Part shown: piece by piece, positions 37,242 through 45,865 of the stretch
Position numbering within the stretch: position 1 is the first letter of the stretch
How the letters are laid out: each line of letters opens with the position of its first letter
Origin: Cupriavidus sp. D39
GTDB taxonomy: Bacteria > Pseudomonadota > Gammaproteobacteria > Burkholderiales > Burkholderiaceae
Assembly (NCBI RefSeq): GCF_026627925.1
Contig: NZ_JAPNLE010000009.1
Location: 4,278,001-4,342,000, forward strand
Length of the DNA: 64,000 nucleotides
Direction of reading: 5' to 3'
The notes under the pieces: model-generated
Seen by the model: the letters and a program-made list of their open reading frames with translations, nothing else
The model's database searches: none
Told to the model about the DNA's origin: nothing
Translations under genes and position numbers: made by a program

Positions 37242-37641
37242 GACGCGCGGCAGGCCACGTGCGGGCGATGCATAGTCAATGCTCTGTCACTTTTGAATCA
37301 CTCTTGAATCCCTCTCACATCCCAGTGAAGGGCGTCGGTGCGGTGCTTTGTGCGCGAACCCGCGCATGGCATCACTCTATGCAGCTTAGGTCGGCATCGT
37401 TGCGGTAGGCAAGCGGGATTCCGTGGGGGTGCCAGCCGGCGCCAGGTCCAGCCTGGCGGTTGATCCGTCCCATCGCAATATTTACAGATCCCCACCGCAC
37501 CGCTTGCACGCCTCAACCGCAACCTGACCCCAAAAAGTGCCGCCTCAGCCATCGCCCGCGCAGCGGCCGACGCCGCTTTGCCGGGCACGGTCTAAGCTAT
37601 ATGGGAAAGATCCCGCCCCCTTCCTTGCAGGGTGATTCGCC
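37242..37641. other. Intergenic region between the TolA-like gene and ku
   Basis: A 400-base divergent gap with no recognisable gene. It has an AT-richer portion near 37270-37320 and a CTAAGCTATATGGG segment at about 37590-37603 just upstream of ku that may be part of its promoter. No terminator hairpin is evident. Confidence 0.35.
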
Positions 37642-38541
37642 ATGGCCGCTCGCTCCATTGCTTCCCTTTCCCTCAGCTTCGGGCTTGTCTCGATTCCCGT
37701 GAAGGTGTACGCCGCGACGGAAAGCAAATCGGGCGTCGGCTTCAACCTGCTGCACAAGGGGTGCGGCTCGCGCCTGAAGCAGCAGTACATCTGCCTGCGC
37801 GAGGACGTGGTGGTGGAGCGCTCCGAGATAGTGAAGGGCTACGAGTTCGAGAAGGATCACTATGTGGTCTTCGAGCCGGAAGAGCTGGATGCGCTGGAGG
37901 CCGAGGCCCGCCATACGATTGACATCGTGTCGTTTGTGCCGGTCGGCGCGATCGATCCTATCTACTTTGACAATGCCTATTACCTCGGACCGGACAAGCG
38001 CGGGGCCAAGTCCTATGCCCTGCTGACGGAGGCGATGCGGCAGACCGGCACCTGCGCGCTGGCCCAGTGGGTCTGGAAGGGCAAGCAGTACATGGTCCAG
38101 GTGCGCGCCGGGGACGATGGACTGATCCTGCAGCAGCTGCTCTATGCGGACGAGGTGCGCTCCATGGCCGACCTGCATGTCGAGAAGGCGGAGGTGCATG
38201 CCGCGGAGCTGTCGCTGGCGCTGCAGCTGATCGAGCAGAACACGGTGGCCAGCTACGACCCGGCTGCGTACGCGGACGAGGAGAAGGCGCGGGTGCTCGC
38301 GGCCATCGACAAGAAGATCGCGGGCAAGAAGATCACCGTGACGGAACATCGCGAGTCCAGCCAGGGCGCGGAAGTCATCGACCTGATGGAAGCGCTGCGC
38401 GCCAGCGTTCAGCAGCGCAAGCGCGCCGTGGGCAAAGCGGGCGCGGCGCCGGATGCGCCGAAGGCACGCAAGACCGCGCGCCGCGCGACGGCCGCTGCCC
38501 CGGCACCCGCGCCCGCGCGTCGCGCAGCAGGCAAGAAGTAA
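37642..38541 (+). CDS. ku: Bacterial Ku protein (non-homologous end joining)
   Basis: A 299-residue DNA-end-binding homodimer subunit. It starts MAARSIASLSLSFGLVSIPV, the family hallmark. The Ku core includes YEFEKDHYVVFEPEELDALE, IYFDNAYYLGPDKRGAKSYA and ARWVWKG-like AQWVWKGKQYMVQVRAGDDG. A minimal bridge and a Lys/Ala/Pro-rich basic C-terminal tail (about 50 residues) complete it. It would recruit LigD, which is not encoded in this window. A MerR-HTH/TPR gene starts seven bases after its stop, so the two are probably one operon. Confidence 0.96.
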   Translation: MAARSIASLSLSFGLVSIPVKVYAATESKSGVGFNLLHKGCGSRLKQQYICLREDVVVERSEIVKGYEFEKDHYVVFEPEELDALEAEARHTIDIVSFVPVGAIDPIYFDNAYYLGPDKRGAKSYALLTEAMRQTGTCALAQWVWKGKQYMVQVRAGDDGLILQQLLYADEVRSMADLHVEKAEVHAAELSLALQLIEQNTVASYDPAAYADEEKARVLAAIDKKIAGKKITVTEHRESSQGAEVIDLMEALRASVQQRKRAVGKAGAAPDAPKARKTARRATAAAPAPAPARRAAGKK

Positions 38542-38548
38542 TCGGCCA

Positions 38549-39349
38549 ATGACGCTCTATACGATGCGCGAGGTCCAGGCCTTGCTCGGCATCCCGCGCT
38601 CGGTTGCCGCCCGGCTGATCGCGGATGGCGTGGTCACGCCAAGCCGCGGCGCGCGGCGCGAATACCTCTTCACATTCCAAGACATGGTCATGCTGCGGAC
38701 CGCCAACTCGTTGCACGAGGCGCAGATCCCGAGCCGCAGCATCTCGCGCGCGCTCTCGAGATTGAAGGCATCCAGAGGACAGGAAGCGCCGCTGACTGGC
38801 GTGCGGATTCGCGCCATCGGCAACGAGGTGGCAACCCGTGACGCAGTCCGCCAGTGGCAGGCGGAATCGGGCCAGTTGCTGATGGACTTCGAGCCGGAGG
38901 AGGCCGCCGCCGTCCATTCCATTCATCAGGCTCCGGCCACCGAAGCGAGCGCCTGGTTCCAGGCCGGTTGCGAACTGGAGGCCGCGGCGCCCGACGAAGC
39001 GGAGCAGGCGTACCGCCGCGCGCTGTCGCTCGATGGGGGCTATCTCGAGCCCTATCTCAACCTGGGCTGCATGCTGTGCGACGCCGGCCACTTCGGCGAG
39101 GCCATCGCGCTCTATCGCTGTGGGCTTGCGCACCTCCCTCGCGAGCCGCTGATGCATTTCAACCTGGCGGTCGCGCTGGAGGATGACGGCCTGCAAGCAG
39201 AGGCGCTGGCCAGCTATGCGCATTGCATTGAACTCGCGCCGGAATTCGCGGATGCCCATTTCAATGCAGCCCGGCTGTATGAGTCGATGGGTGACGACAT
39301 GCGGGCGATCCGGCATTTCAACGCGTACAGGAGGCTGCAGCCTCCTTGA
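38549..39349 (+). CDS. MerR-type HTH protein with C-terminal TPR repeats
   Basis: A 266-residue two-domain protein. The N-terminal ~70 residues are a MerR-like winged helix (TMREVQALLGIPRSVAARLI, TFQDMVMLRTANSLHEAQIP). From about residue 130 there are three or four tetratricopeptide repeats (DEAEQAYRRALSLDGGYLEP, FGEAIALYRCGLAHLPREPL, EALASYAHCIELAPEFADAH). There is no ligand-binding cysteine set, so it is not a metal sensor. Tight linkage to ku suggests a regulatory or scaffold role in end joining; that is inference only. Confidence 0.8.
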   Translation: MTLYTMREVQALLGIPRSVAARLIADGVVTPSRGARREYLFTFQDMVMLRTANSLHEAQIPSRSISRALSRLKASRGQEAPLTGVRIRAIGNEVATRDAVRQWQAESGQLLMDFEPEEAAAVHSIHQAPATEASAWFQAGCELEAAAPDEAEQAYRRALSLDGGYLEPYLNLGCMLCDAGHFGEAIALYRCGLAHLPREPLMHFNLAVALEDDGLQAEALASYAHCIELAPEFADAHFNAARLYESMGDDMRAIRHFNAYRRLQPP

Positions 39350-39398
39350 AAAGCCAGCCGTCTTTTTATAGGATCATCGCAAAGGAGGGTACTGAATC

Positions 39399-39710
39399 AT
39401 GAAGCAGGAAAACTTTGCGCGAGCACCGTTCGCGCCAGGGCAACCTGTCCTCGGCGAAGTGGTGGCCGTCGGCGCGATCCGCCCGGAAGCGGGCGACCTC
39501 GTTGCCGTGCGAAGCCGGATCGATCCACAGGTCGAATTCAACACGCGCCTGACACTGCCTGTGCCCGACGGCACGTGGAAAGCCGTGGTGTTCAGTATCG
39601 ATCGCGCCGGCTGCGCGCTGGTGGAGTTCGGCGGCGTCAAGCTGGACGACGAGGTAGAGATTTCGATGGATCACTTCGTGTCGGTGCTCAAGTGCATACC
39701 GCCGCAGTGA
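39399..39710 (+). CDS. Small hypothetical protein
   Basis: A 103-residue acidic protein with a strong AAAGGAGG ribosome site before its ATG. The sequence is beta-rich, with segments such as GQPVLGEVVAVGAIRPEAGD, AVVFSIDRAGCALVEFGGVK and VEISMDHFVSVLKCIPPQ. It has no signal peptide, membrane segment or family I can name. It follows the MerR/TPR gene by 49 bases on the same strand and could belong to the same unit. Confidence 0.65.
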   Translation: MKQENFARAPFAPGQPVLGEVVAVGAIRPEAGDLVAVRSRIDPQVEFNTRLTLPVPDGTWKAVVFSIDRAGCALVEFGGVKLDDEVEISMDHFVSVLKCIPPQ

Positions 39711-39823
39711 CGCAGTGAAGCGCCTGGCGCTACGCGACGGCGCGCAGCGCGTAGCGATAGCCGGCACGCAAGGGGAGCCCGGAAAGGCGCTGCCACTCCA
39801 TGCCGGCGATCATGCCAGCTGTG

Positions 39824-40123
39824 CTAGCCCACCGTCACGGCGATGCGGCGAGGGCGCGCCTCGTCGCGGCGCGGGATGGTCAGCTTCAGCACGCCGTCCT
39901 GCAAGTTCGCCTCGATCTTCGTGGCGTCCAGGTCCGGGCCCAGCGCAAAAGTCCGCGTGAAATGCGGCTGCCGGACCTCGGCATGCTGGATGCGCAGGCC
40001 CGCTGGCGTGGGCACCACGGCCTCGGCATCGATCCGCAGGTTGCCATCATGGACATTCACTTGCAGCTTGTCCCGGGAGACGCCGGGAACGTCGCGCTTG
40101 GCGACTTGCGTCAGATCGGTCAT
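39824..40123 (-). CDS. Hsp20/alpha-crystallin family protein, shortened at the N-terminus
   Basis: A 99-residue small heat-shock protein. The alpha-crystallin C-terminal half is well kept: DVPGVSRDKLQVNVHDGNLR, FTRTFALGPDLDATKIEANL and DGVLKLTIPRRDEARPRRIA. Family members of this type normally have about 30 further residues (early beta strands) between the opening MTDLTQV and DVPGVS. These seem to be missing in frame. The ATG at 40123 has a good AGGAG site, so it is likely translated. Chaperone function may be impaired. Confidence 0.8.
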   Translation of the reverse strand: MTDLTQVAKRDVPGVSRDKLQVNVHDGNLRIDAEAVVPTPAGLRIQHAEVRQPHFTRTFALGPDLDATKIEANLQDGVLKLTIPRRDEARPRRIAVTVG

Positions 40124-40603
40124 GGCAATCTCCTGTGAACAGGCGAATGGGCTACTGCCCACCCCCATGCCCTGAGCCACTACGAAGAATGCAGCGCTAG
40201 CACCACGCCAGCAGGGGTTTCGTAGATGTCCACTGCAGGCACCAGCGGCGTCCTGGACGCGGACTTTTCGTCTTGCCGCTGCGTGCCCGCGCTCTCGATA
40301 TCGCGACTGCCCGGGCGAAATCAAGTTAGTACTTTTCCGGGAATTTTCAAGAAGGCGGCAAGAGGGCGTCAGGAGGGCGTCAAGAGGGCGTCAGCGCGTT
40401 GCCACATTCCGGCCGTTCGGTGGACAGAGACCATATGCTCGCACATCGGATCACAACGCGCATGCAGGTTCCTTGGTTCTGAGCCGACGTCGGGTAGACG
40501 TTACCTGGTTCGCTATCCACCCCTTCCGTCTATTGGCTGGCAGGAACCCCTCATTGCGCAAATTGTCTATACGGCATATCGCCCTTTTTCGGGGAGATGC
40601 CAA
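40124..40603. other. Intergenic region before the MHS symporter gene
   Basis: A 480-base gap between the divergent Hsp20 and symporter genes; I see no gene. At 40361-40393 an 11-bp unit, AGAGGGCGTCA, is present in three tandem copies (the middle one starts GG). Confidence 0.5.
40361..40393. repeat. Three tandem copies of an 11-bp unit
   Basis: AGAGGGCGTCA, GGAGGGCGTCA and AGAGGGCGTCA lie head to tail with one mismatch. A looser AGAAGGCGGCA just upstream may be a degenerate fourth copy. This is a simple sequence repeat in noncoding DNA. Confidence 0.65.
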
Positions 40604-41974
40604 ATGGCTGCCACGCAAGCAGGGGCGATGCCCCTCTCCGATCAGGACGCTCGGCGCCAGTTGCGCCGAGCCGTCATCGCCAGCACGATCGGTACCACGA
40701 TCGAGTGGTACGACTTCTTCCTCTACAGTACGGTGACCGGCCTGGTTTTCGCGAAACTGTATTTTCCGGAGTCGGATCCGGTCGTCGGCACACTGCAGGC
40801 TTTCCTTATCTATGCGGTCGGCTTTGTAGCACGGCCGGTAGGCGCGGCCATTTTCGGCCACTACGGCGATCGCATCGGACGCAAAGCCACGCTGATCGTG
40901 ACACTGTTGTTGATGGGCCTCGCCACGTTTGCCGTGGCCTTTGTCCCTACCTATGCAGAGATCGGCATCTGGGGCGCCGTCGCGCTCACGGTGCTGCGCT
41001 TCATTCAGGGTGTGGGCGTCGGGGGCGAATGGGGTGGCTCGGTCTTGATGTCGATGGAATGGACCCGCACCAACGCGCATCGCGGCTTCGTCGCATCTTG
41101 GCCGCAGTTCGGGGTGCCGGCGGGACTGTTCCTGGCAAACCTGGCAGTGCTGGCCATGAGCGAGATCTCTGGCAGCGGCTTCCTCGCCTGGGGCTGGCGA
41201 GTGCCGTTCTTCCTCAGCATCGTACTGGTCGCGATCGGCTTCTACATCCGCTTGAATATCCTCGAGACGCCTACCTTCGCGCGGCTTTTGGCCGAGGGTA
41301 AGATCGAGAAGACGCCGATGCTTGAGGTGCTGCGCCGCCAGCCGAAGGACATCCTTCTCGCGGCCTTTGCCCGCATGGCCGAACAAGCACCTTTCTACGT
41401 CTTCACCGCCTTTGTCTTCACCTATGGCGTGTCGACACTGGGCGTGACACGCAACCTGTTGCTGACGGCGGTGCTGGCGGCTTCGGTGCTGGAATTCGGC
41501 ACCATCCCGTTCTTTGGCCATGTTTCCGATCTGATCGGGCGTCGGCGGATGTACATGATCGGTGCGGCCGTGGTCGGCGTATTCGGTTTCCTCTATTTTG
41601 CGATGGTCGGCACCAAGGATCCGATGTGGATCTTCGTGGCCATTGTGCTCTCGCTGGTACCGCATTCGATGATGTACGGTCCCCAGGCCGCTCTGATCGC
41701 TGAATCCTTCACGGGGCGCCTGCGTTACAGCGGCGCGTCCTTGGGCTACCAGCTGGCTTCGGTCATTGCCGGCGGCCCTGCGCCGCTGATTGCAACTGCG
41801 CTCTTCGCTTACTACCATTCGGGCTATGCAATCGCGGGCTATATCCTGGCGTGCTCGGCGATCAGCCTGATCGCCGCTTCGCGGCTGGGCGACTACACGA
41901 ACAAGGACATCTCGCAGGAATACGATGACGCGTCGACGACGGGCGATAGCGGACACGCGACCCCAGTTGCATGA
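40604..41974 (+). CDS. MFS transporter, metabolite:H+ symporter (MHS) family
   Basis: A 456-residue, twelve-helix permease. The start at 40604 (MAATQAGAMPLSDQDARRQL) has GGGGAGA upstream. MHS hallmarks are TIGTTIEWYDFFLYSTVTGL, GAAIFGHYGDRIGRKATLIV, RFIQGVGVGGEWGGSVLMSM and GHVSDLIGRRRMYMIGAAVV. It resembles ShiA/ProP-like carriers of organic acids. It converges on the minus-strand CoA-transferase gene cluster and may import that pathway's substrate. Confidence 0.92.
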   Translation: MAATQAGAMPLSDQDARRQLRRAVIASTIGTTIEWYDFFLYSTVTGLVFAKLYFPESDPVVGTLQAFLIYAVGFVARPVGAAIFGHYGDRIGRKATLIVTLLLMGLATFAVAFVPTYAEIGIWGAVALTVLRFIQGVGVGGEWGGSVLMSMEWTRTNAHRGFVASWPQFGVPAGLFLANLAVLAMSEISGSGFLAWGWRVPFFLSIVLVAIGFYIRLNILETPTFARLLAEGKIEKTPMLEVLRRQPKDILLAAFARMAEQAPFYVFTAFVFTYGVSTLGVTRNLLLTAVLAASVLEFGTIPFFGHVSDLIGRRRMYMIGAAVVGVFGFLYFAMVGTKDPMWIFVAIVLSLVPHSMMYGPQAALIAESFTGRLRYSGASLGYQLASVIAGGPAPLIATALFAYYHSGYAIAGYILACSAISLIAASRLGDYTNKDISQEYDDASTTGDSGHATPVA

Positions 41975-42068
41975 TCGATCCGCTTGCCGCTGCTCCGGTC
42001 AACGCGCCCGGGTTAGAGGCACAGATCCGGCGGCCGCGCCGCGCGGCCGCCTGCCTCGATGCGGGCCC

Positions 42069-43364
42069 CTACCCTTGACTCGTTTCAACGACGTCCTGCA
42101 CTTGCGCCGGCGACGCGGTCGGTGCAGCCGACGGCGCGTTCTTCACCGAGTCCGGAACGCCGCCGACGAGGATCCCCGCCTCGACGGCCGCACGCACTTC
42201 GCTCTCCGACAGGCCTAAGCCGCGGAACACCTGTTCGTTGTGTTCACCGCGGAACGCCGGCGCGCTGCGCGGGCCGAGTTCGTCGTCTGAAAACCGCCAC
42301 GGATAGCCGTGGATAAGATACGAACCACCTCGCCGATCAGGGACTTCCTGCACGGCGCCCCACTGCTTCGCCCAGTCGGTATCGGCGAGTTCCTTCAGCG
42401 AGCGGATCTGGCCGATCGCGATCTTCGCTTCGTCGAGCTGCGCATCGAGCGTCTTCAGGTCGCGGAACGATAGCATCCATTTTTGGATCACCGCATGCAG
42501 TGCGCCGTAGTTCTGCAGACGCCGCTCAGCGGTACTGAAGCGCGGGTCGCGCCCAAGGTCCATCCGGCGCATCGCGCGCAGGTAGTTCGGAAACGTGTTG
42601 CTGCCCACGATGCTCTGCGCCGCGACAAACGCCTCGCCCCCCGGCCCGACGAAGTGCGGGCCTTCGGTCGCGCCGAGCACGCCTGGCTCCGCGCCGGTAT
42701 CGATACCCGCGAGATCGAGATGCGCGCGCTCGTTAATGGACAGCATCACGGCTGCCATCGCGACGTCAATGTACTGTCCCCGGCCAGTCACTTCGCGCTT
42801 GCGCACCGCGGCGAGCACCGCAATGGTTGCCTGCAGGCCCGCGTAGACATCTGCGTGCGACAGCGGATCTGTCCATTTTCGGCCAGCATCGATACCCTCG
42901 AAATGATGCATCGTGTTGTGCGTGAAGCCGGCTTCGGCTTGCACCGTGGGGGCATAGGCCATGCGCGACGCCCACGGCCCTCGCTGGCCATAGCCCGTGA
43001 TAGACACGTACACCAGCTTCGGATTGCGCTGGCTGAGCGTCTCGTAGTCAAGGCCAAACGACTTGAGCGTGCCCGCCCGAAAGTTCTCGACGATGATGTC
43101 GGCTTCATCGCAAAGGCGCAGCACCAGCTCGCGCGCGCTCCCCACGTTCAAGTCGATACTGATGTTGCGCTTGCCGCTGTTCTGTTGCGCGTAGTAGCCC
43201 GACATGCCGTCCTGGTTCGGGTACGCGGCGCGCGACACATCTGGACGTGGTGGCTCGATCTTGATCACGTCTGCGCCGAGATCGGCGAGCGTGCGTGCAC
43301 AGAGCGGTCCGGCCAACACCCGCGAAAAGTCGACGACCTTGAGTCCGTCTAGTGGTCCAGTCAT
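42069..43364 (-). CDS. Family III CoA-transferase (CaiB/BaiF/Frc)
   Basis: A 431-residue CoA-transferase. It opens MTGPLDGLKVVDFSRVLAGP and continues LCARTLADLGADVIKIEPPR, GKRNISIDLNVGSARELVLR and ADIIVENFRAGTLKSFGLDY. The likely catalytic Asp is in PLSHADVYAGLQATIAVLAA. As sequenced, it is joined in frame to the upstream enoyl-CoA hydratase; the real start at 43364 lies just past the corrected hydratase stop. It probably activates a carboxylic acid with CoA for the hydratase step. Confidence 0.9.
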   Translation of the reverse strand: MTGPLDGLKVVDFSRVLAGPLCARTLADLGADVIKIEPPRPDVSRAAYPNQDGMSGYYAQQNSGKRNISIDLNVGSARELVLRLCDEADIIVENFRAGTLKSFGLDYETLSQRNPKLVYVSITGYGQRGPWASRMAYAPTVQAEAGFTHNTMHHFEGIDAGRKWTDPLSHADVYAGLQATIAVLAAVRKREVTGRGQYIDVAMAAVMLSINERAHLDLAGIDTGAEPGVLGATEGPHFVGPGGEAFVAAQSIVGSNTFPNYLRAMRRMDLGRDPRFSTAERRLQNYGALHAVIQKWMLSFRDLKTLDAQLDEAKIAIGQIRSLKELADTDWAKQWGAVQEVPDRRGGSYLIHGYPWRFSDDELGPRSAPAFRGEHNEQVFRGLGLSESEVRAAVEAGILVGGVPDSVKNAPSAAPTASPAQVQDVVETSQG

Positions 43365-43365
43365 G

Positions 43366-44141
43366 TCAGTTCCCTTCGAATTCTGCTGTGCCGGGGCCAG
43401 TCTTGCCGAAGGCTTCGAGCCCCGCTTGAGGTCCTGCGACGCCCAGATCGGCTTTTGCAGCTCGAACATCGCTTCGTCGGCTGCGTTCAGGCCTTCGTCG
43501 AGCGCGATGCGCACAAGCCGCTTCGTAGCGCCGTGCGCAACGGTCGGGCCGGCGGCCAGTTCCTGAGCGACCGACAGCGCAACCTCGTCGAGTTTGTCGT
43601 CGGGCACCACCAGGTTGATCAGGCCCCAGCGTTCAAGCGTTGCCGCGTCATAGCGACGGCCGAGCATCGACATCTCCTTGGCGCGGGCCGGTCCCGCCCG
43701 CACCACCTGACGCTGGATACCGCCAAGCAACGGATGCAGGCCGAGCGCGACCTCGACCGAACCGATCTTGGCTGATTCGGCGACCAGGCTGTAGTCGCAG
43801 GCGAGCACCACTTCGAAGCCGCCACCGAGGCAGGTGCCATTGACGGCTGCGACGATCGGAACTGGCAGCGTCTCGAACGCGCGTAGCACTTCGAGCGGAT
43901 CGACCAGCCCTTTGCCCTGTCGCGCAATGCGATCCGGGAACAGCGACACCTCGGCGCCTGCCGAGAAATGCCGCAATCCGCTGCGCAACAGGATTGCGCG
44001 GGAACCGCGCTTGACCGCCGCGTCGAATTCTTCGAGCAGCGCGCGGTACATCGTTGGACCCATGAGGTTGTGCGGACGAAAATTCATCGTCAACACGGTC
44101 ACGCGGTCGTTGATCTCACGCATCACGATAGGTTCGCTCAT
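43366..44141 (-). CDS. Enoyl-CoA hydratase/isomerase family protein, frameshifted near its end
   Basis: A crotonase of about 258 residues starting MSEPIVMREINDRVTVLTMN, with GGAG upstream. Oxyanion motifs are LRHFSAGAEVSLFPDR and NGTCLGGGFEVVLACDYSLV. After IWASQDLKRG the frame breaks in the CCCC at 43420-43423 (plus strand). One added base gives LEAFGKTGPGTAEFEGN and a stop at 43366-43368. Uncorrected, it runs into the CoA-transferase and mimics a 750-residue fusion. It belongs to a same-strand catabolic unit with two CoA-transferases. Confidence 0.9.
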
Positions 44142-44248
44142 TGTTGCTCCATGTATTGGTTCAGGCGTTGTCGAATTGAACAGACAACGTTCGTTGCGAA
44201 GTTCCCTTGGTTTGAATCCAGGGCAGCATCCGGGCTTGCAGGTTGAGT

Positions 44249-44896
44249 TCATCCGACTGCCCCTCGGAGCATCTGGACGCCCGTCAATTCGCAGAGTTCG
44301 TCGAACGATATGTCCGAGCAGATCTCTACGACCTCCAGGCCCGAAGGCGTGATATCGATAACCGCCAGATCGGTATAGATCCGGCTCACGCAACCCATCC
44401 CGGTGACGGGATAGGAGCATCGTTCGACGATCTTGCTTTCGCCCTTTTTAGTCAGATGCTCCATCATCACGTAGACATCCTTCGCGCCAGTTGCGAGATC
44501 CATCGCACCGCCAACCGCTGGAATGGCGTCGGCTTGCCCGGTGTGCCAGTTCGCCAGGTCGCCATTGACCGATACCTGGAACGCGCCCAGTACGCAGTAG
44601 TCCAGATGTCCGCCGCGCACCATGGAAAAGGAATCGGCATGATGGAAGAACGCGCCTCCTGGAAGGAGCGTGACCGGTTCCTTTCCTGCATTGATCAGGT
44701 CATCGTCCTCATCGCCAGGCGCTGGCGCGGGCCCCATCCCGAGGATGCCGTTTTCGCTGTGAAGAATGATTTCCCGGTGTGGGTCCAGATGATTGGCGAC
44801 AAGCGTCGGTACGCCAATTCCCAGATTGACGTATGCGCCTTCCGGGATATCTCGCGCAACGCGCTGCGCCATTTCGATCCGTGTAAGCTTTTTCAT
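44249..44896 (-). CDS. 3-oxoacid CoA-transferase subunit B
   Basis: A 215-residue beta subunit of a family I CoA-transferase (ScoB/PcaJ/CatJ type). It starts MKKLTRIEMAQRVARDIPEG. The catalytic Glu lies in LHSENGILGMGPAPA, with GGHLDYCVLGAFQVSVNGDL and NWHTGQADAIPAVGGAMDLA further on. Its ATG overlaps the stop of subunit A by four bases. With subunit A it moves CoA between succinyl-CoA or acetyl-CoA and an oxo-acid; the substrate is not clear. Confidence 0.93.
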   Translation of the reverse strand: MKKLTRIEMAQRVARDIPEGAYVNLGIGVPTLVANHLDPHREIILHSENGILGMGPAPAPGDEDDDLINAGKEPVTLLPGGAFFHHADSFSMVRGGHLDYCVLGAFQVSVNGDLANWHTGQADAIPAVGGAMDLATGAKDVYVMMEHLTKKGESKIVERCSYPVTGMGCVSRIYTDLAVIDITPSGLEVVEICSDISFDELCELTGVQMLRGAVG

Positions 44897-45603
44897 TTCT
44901 GCGATCTCGTCTCTAACGTTTCCGCCCGATTTGCAGGAAATGACGAAACCTGCACCACGCGTTTTACAAAGATTCCTGGGGAAACAACCGCCTCTGGATT
45001 CAACGCACCGAGTGGGACGATTTCGCTGACTTGCGCGATCGCAGTCGTCGCCGCGCTGGCCATGATGGGACCAAAATTGCGACCGGACATCCTGTAGGTC
45101 AGGTTGCCCCATTGGTCTGCGCAATGTGCCTTCACGAGCGCATAATCAGCTTTCAGCGGTAATTCGAAGATGTAGTTCTTGCCCTCTATCTTGCGGGATT
45201 CCTTTCCTTCCGCGAGCCTGGTGCCATAGGCTGTTGGGGTATAGAATCCGCCGATTCCGGCGCCTGCAGCCCGCATGCGCTCCGCCAACGTACCTTGTGG
45301 AATGACTTCAAGTTCCACTTCTCCCGCCCGATAAGCCGCGTCAAACAGGGTTGCTCCGGCGAGCCGCGGAAACGAACAAATCAGCTTCCTTACACGCTTC
45401 TGCCGAATCAGTGCACCGAATCCAGAATCGTCGCTTCCAGAGTTGTTGCTGATGATTGTGAGATCGCGCGCACCCTGCGCAACCAGCGCGTCAATCAGTT
45501 GCAAGGGAAGGCCTGCTCGCCCGAAGCCGCTGATCATGATGATTGCACCATCCTTGACGTCCTCTAGCGCGGCTTCGCATGTTTCCAGAATCTTGTTGAG
45601 CAT
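44893..45603 (-). CDS. 3-oxoacid CoA-transferase subunit A
   Basis: A 236-residue alpha subunit of the same enzyme. It begins MLNKILETCEAALEDVKDGA. Recognisable parts are IIMISGFGRAGLPLQLIDAL, LTIISNNSGSDDSGFGALIR and YALVKAHCADQWGNLTYRMS. The start at 45603 fits the family; the frame is open further upstream without homology. It is followed at once by subunit B, so the two are translationally coupled. Confidence 0.93.
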   Translation of the reverse strand: MLNKILETCEAALEDVKDGAIIMISGFGRAGLPLQLIDALVAQGARDLTIISNNSGSDDSGFGALIRQKRVRKLICSFPRLAGATLFDAAYRAGEVELEVIPQGTLAERMRAAGAGIGGFYTPTAYGTRLAEGKESRKIEGKNYIFELPLKADYALVKAHCADQWGNLTYRMSGRNFGPIMASAATTAIAQVSEIVPLGALNPEAVVSPGIFVKRVVQVSSFPANRAETLETRSQK

Positions 45604-45865
45604 AAGAATTCCAAAGGCGACTGATGTGTCTGGCCGCTTGGGTAAATGGCGCTCCAACGACGTCCCTTGCAGTGGTCTTGAACCAGACCCGGAGCGAGAT
45701 CTGCTGCGAGGCGCGAAGCTTCGCACCACGTTTGCGCTTTGATAAAAAGCGATCTCGAGGGAGGCGAGCAGCCAGAAAGCTGGGAGAGACCGCGGTGACG
45801 GCTCGGCCGTTGCCGCGGGCAGTTGAGTATCAGCGTACGAACTGTTTCAGGCGAAACGGGTCCGA

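Noticed and set aside
39329..39346. 18-bp palindrome AGGAGGCTGCAGCCTCCT at the end of the MerR/TPR gene
   Set aside because: Lies in the last codons and stop region, has no loop and no T-run, so it is not a convincing terminator.
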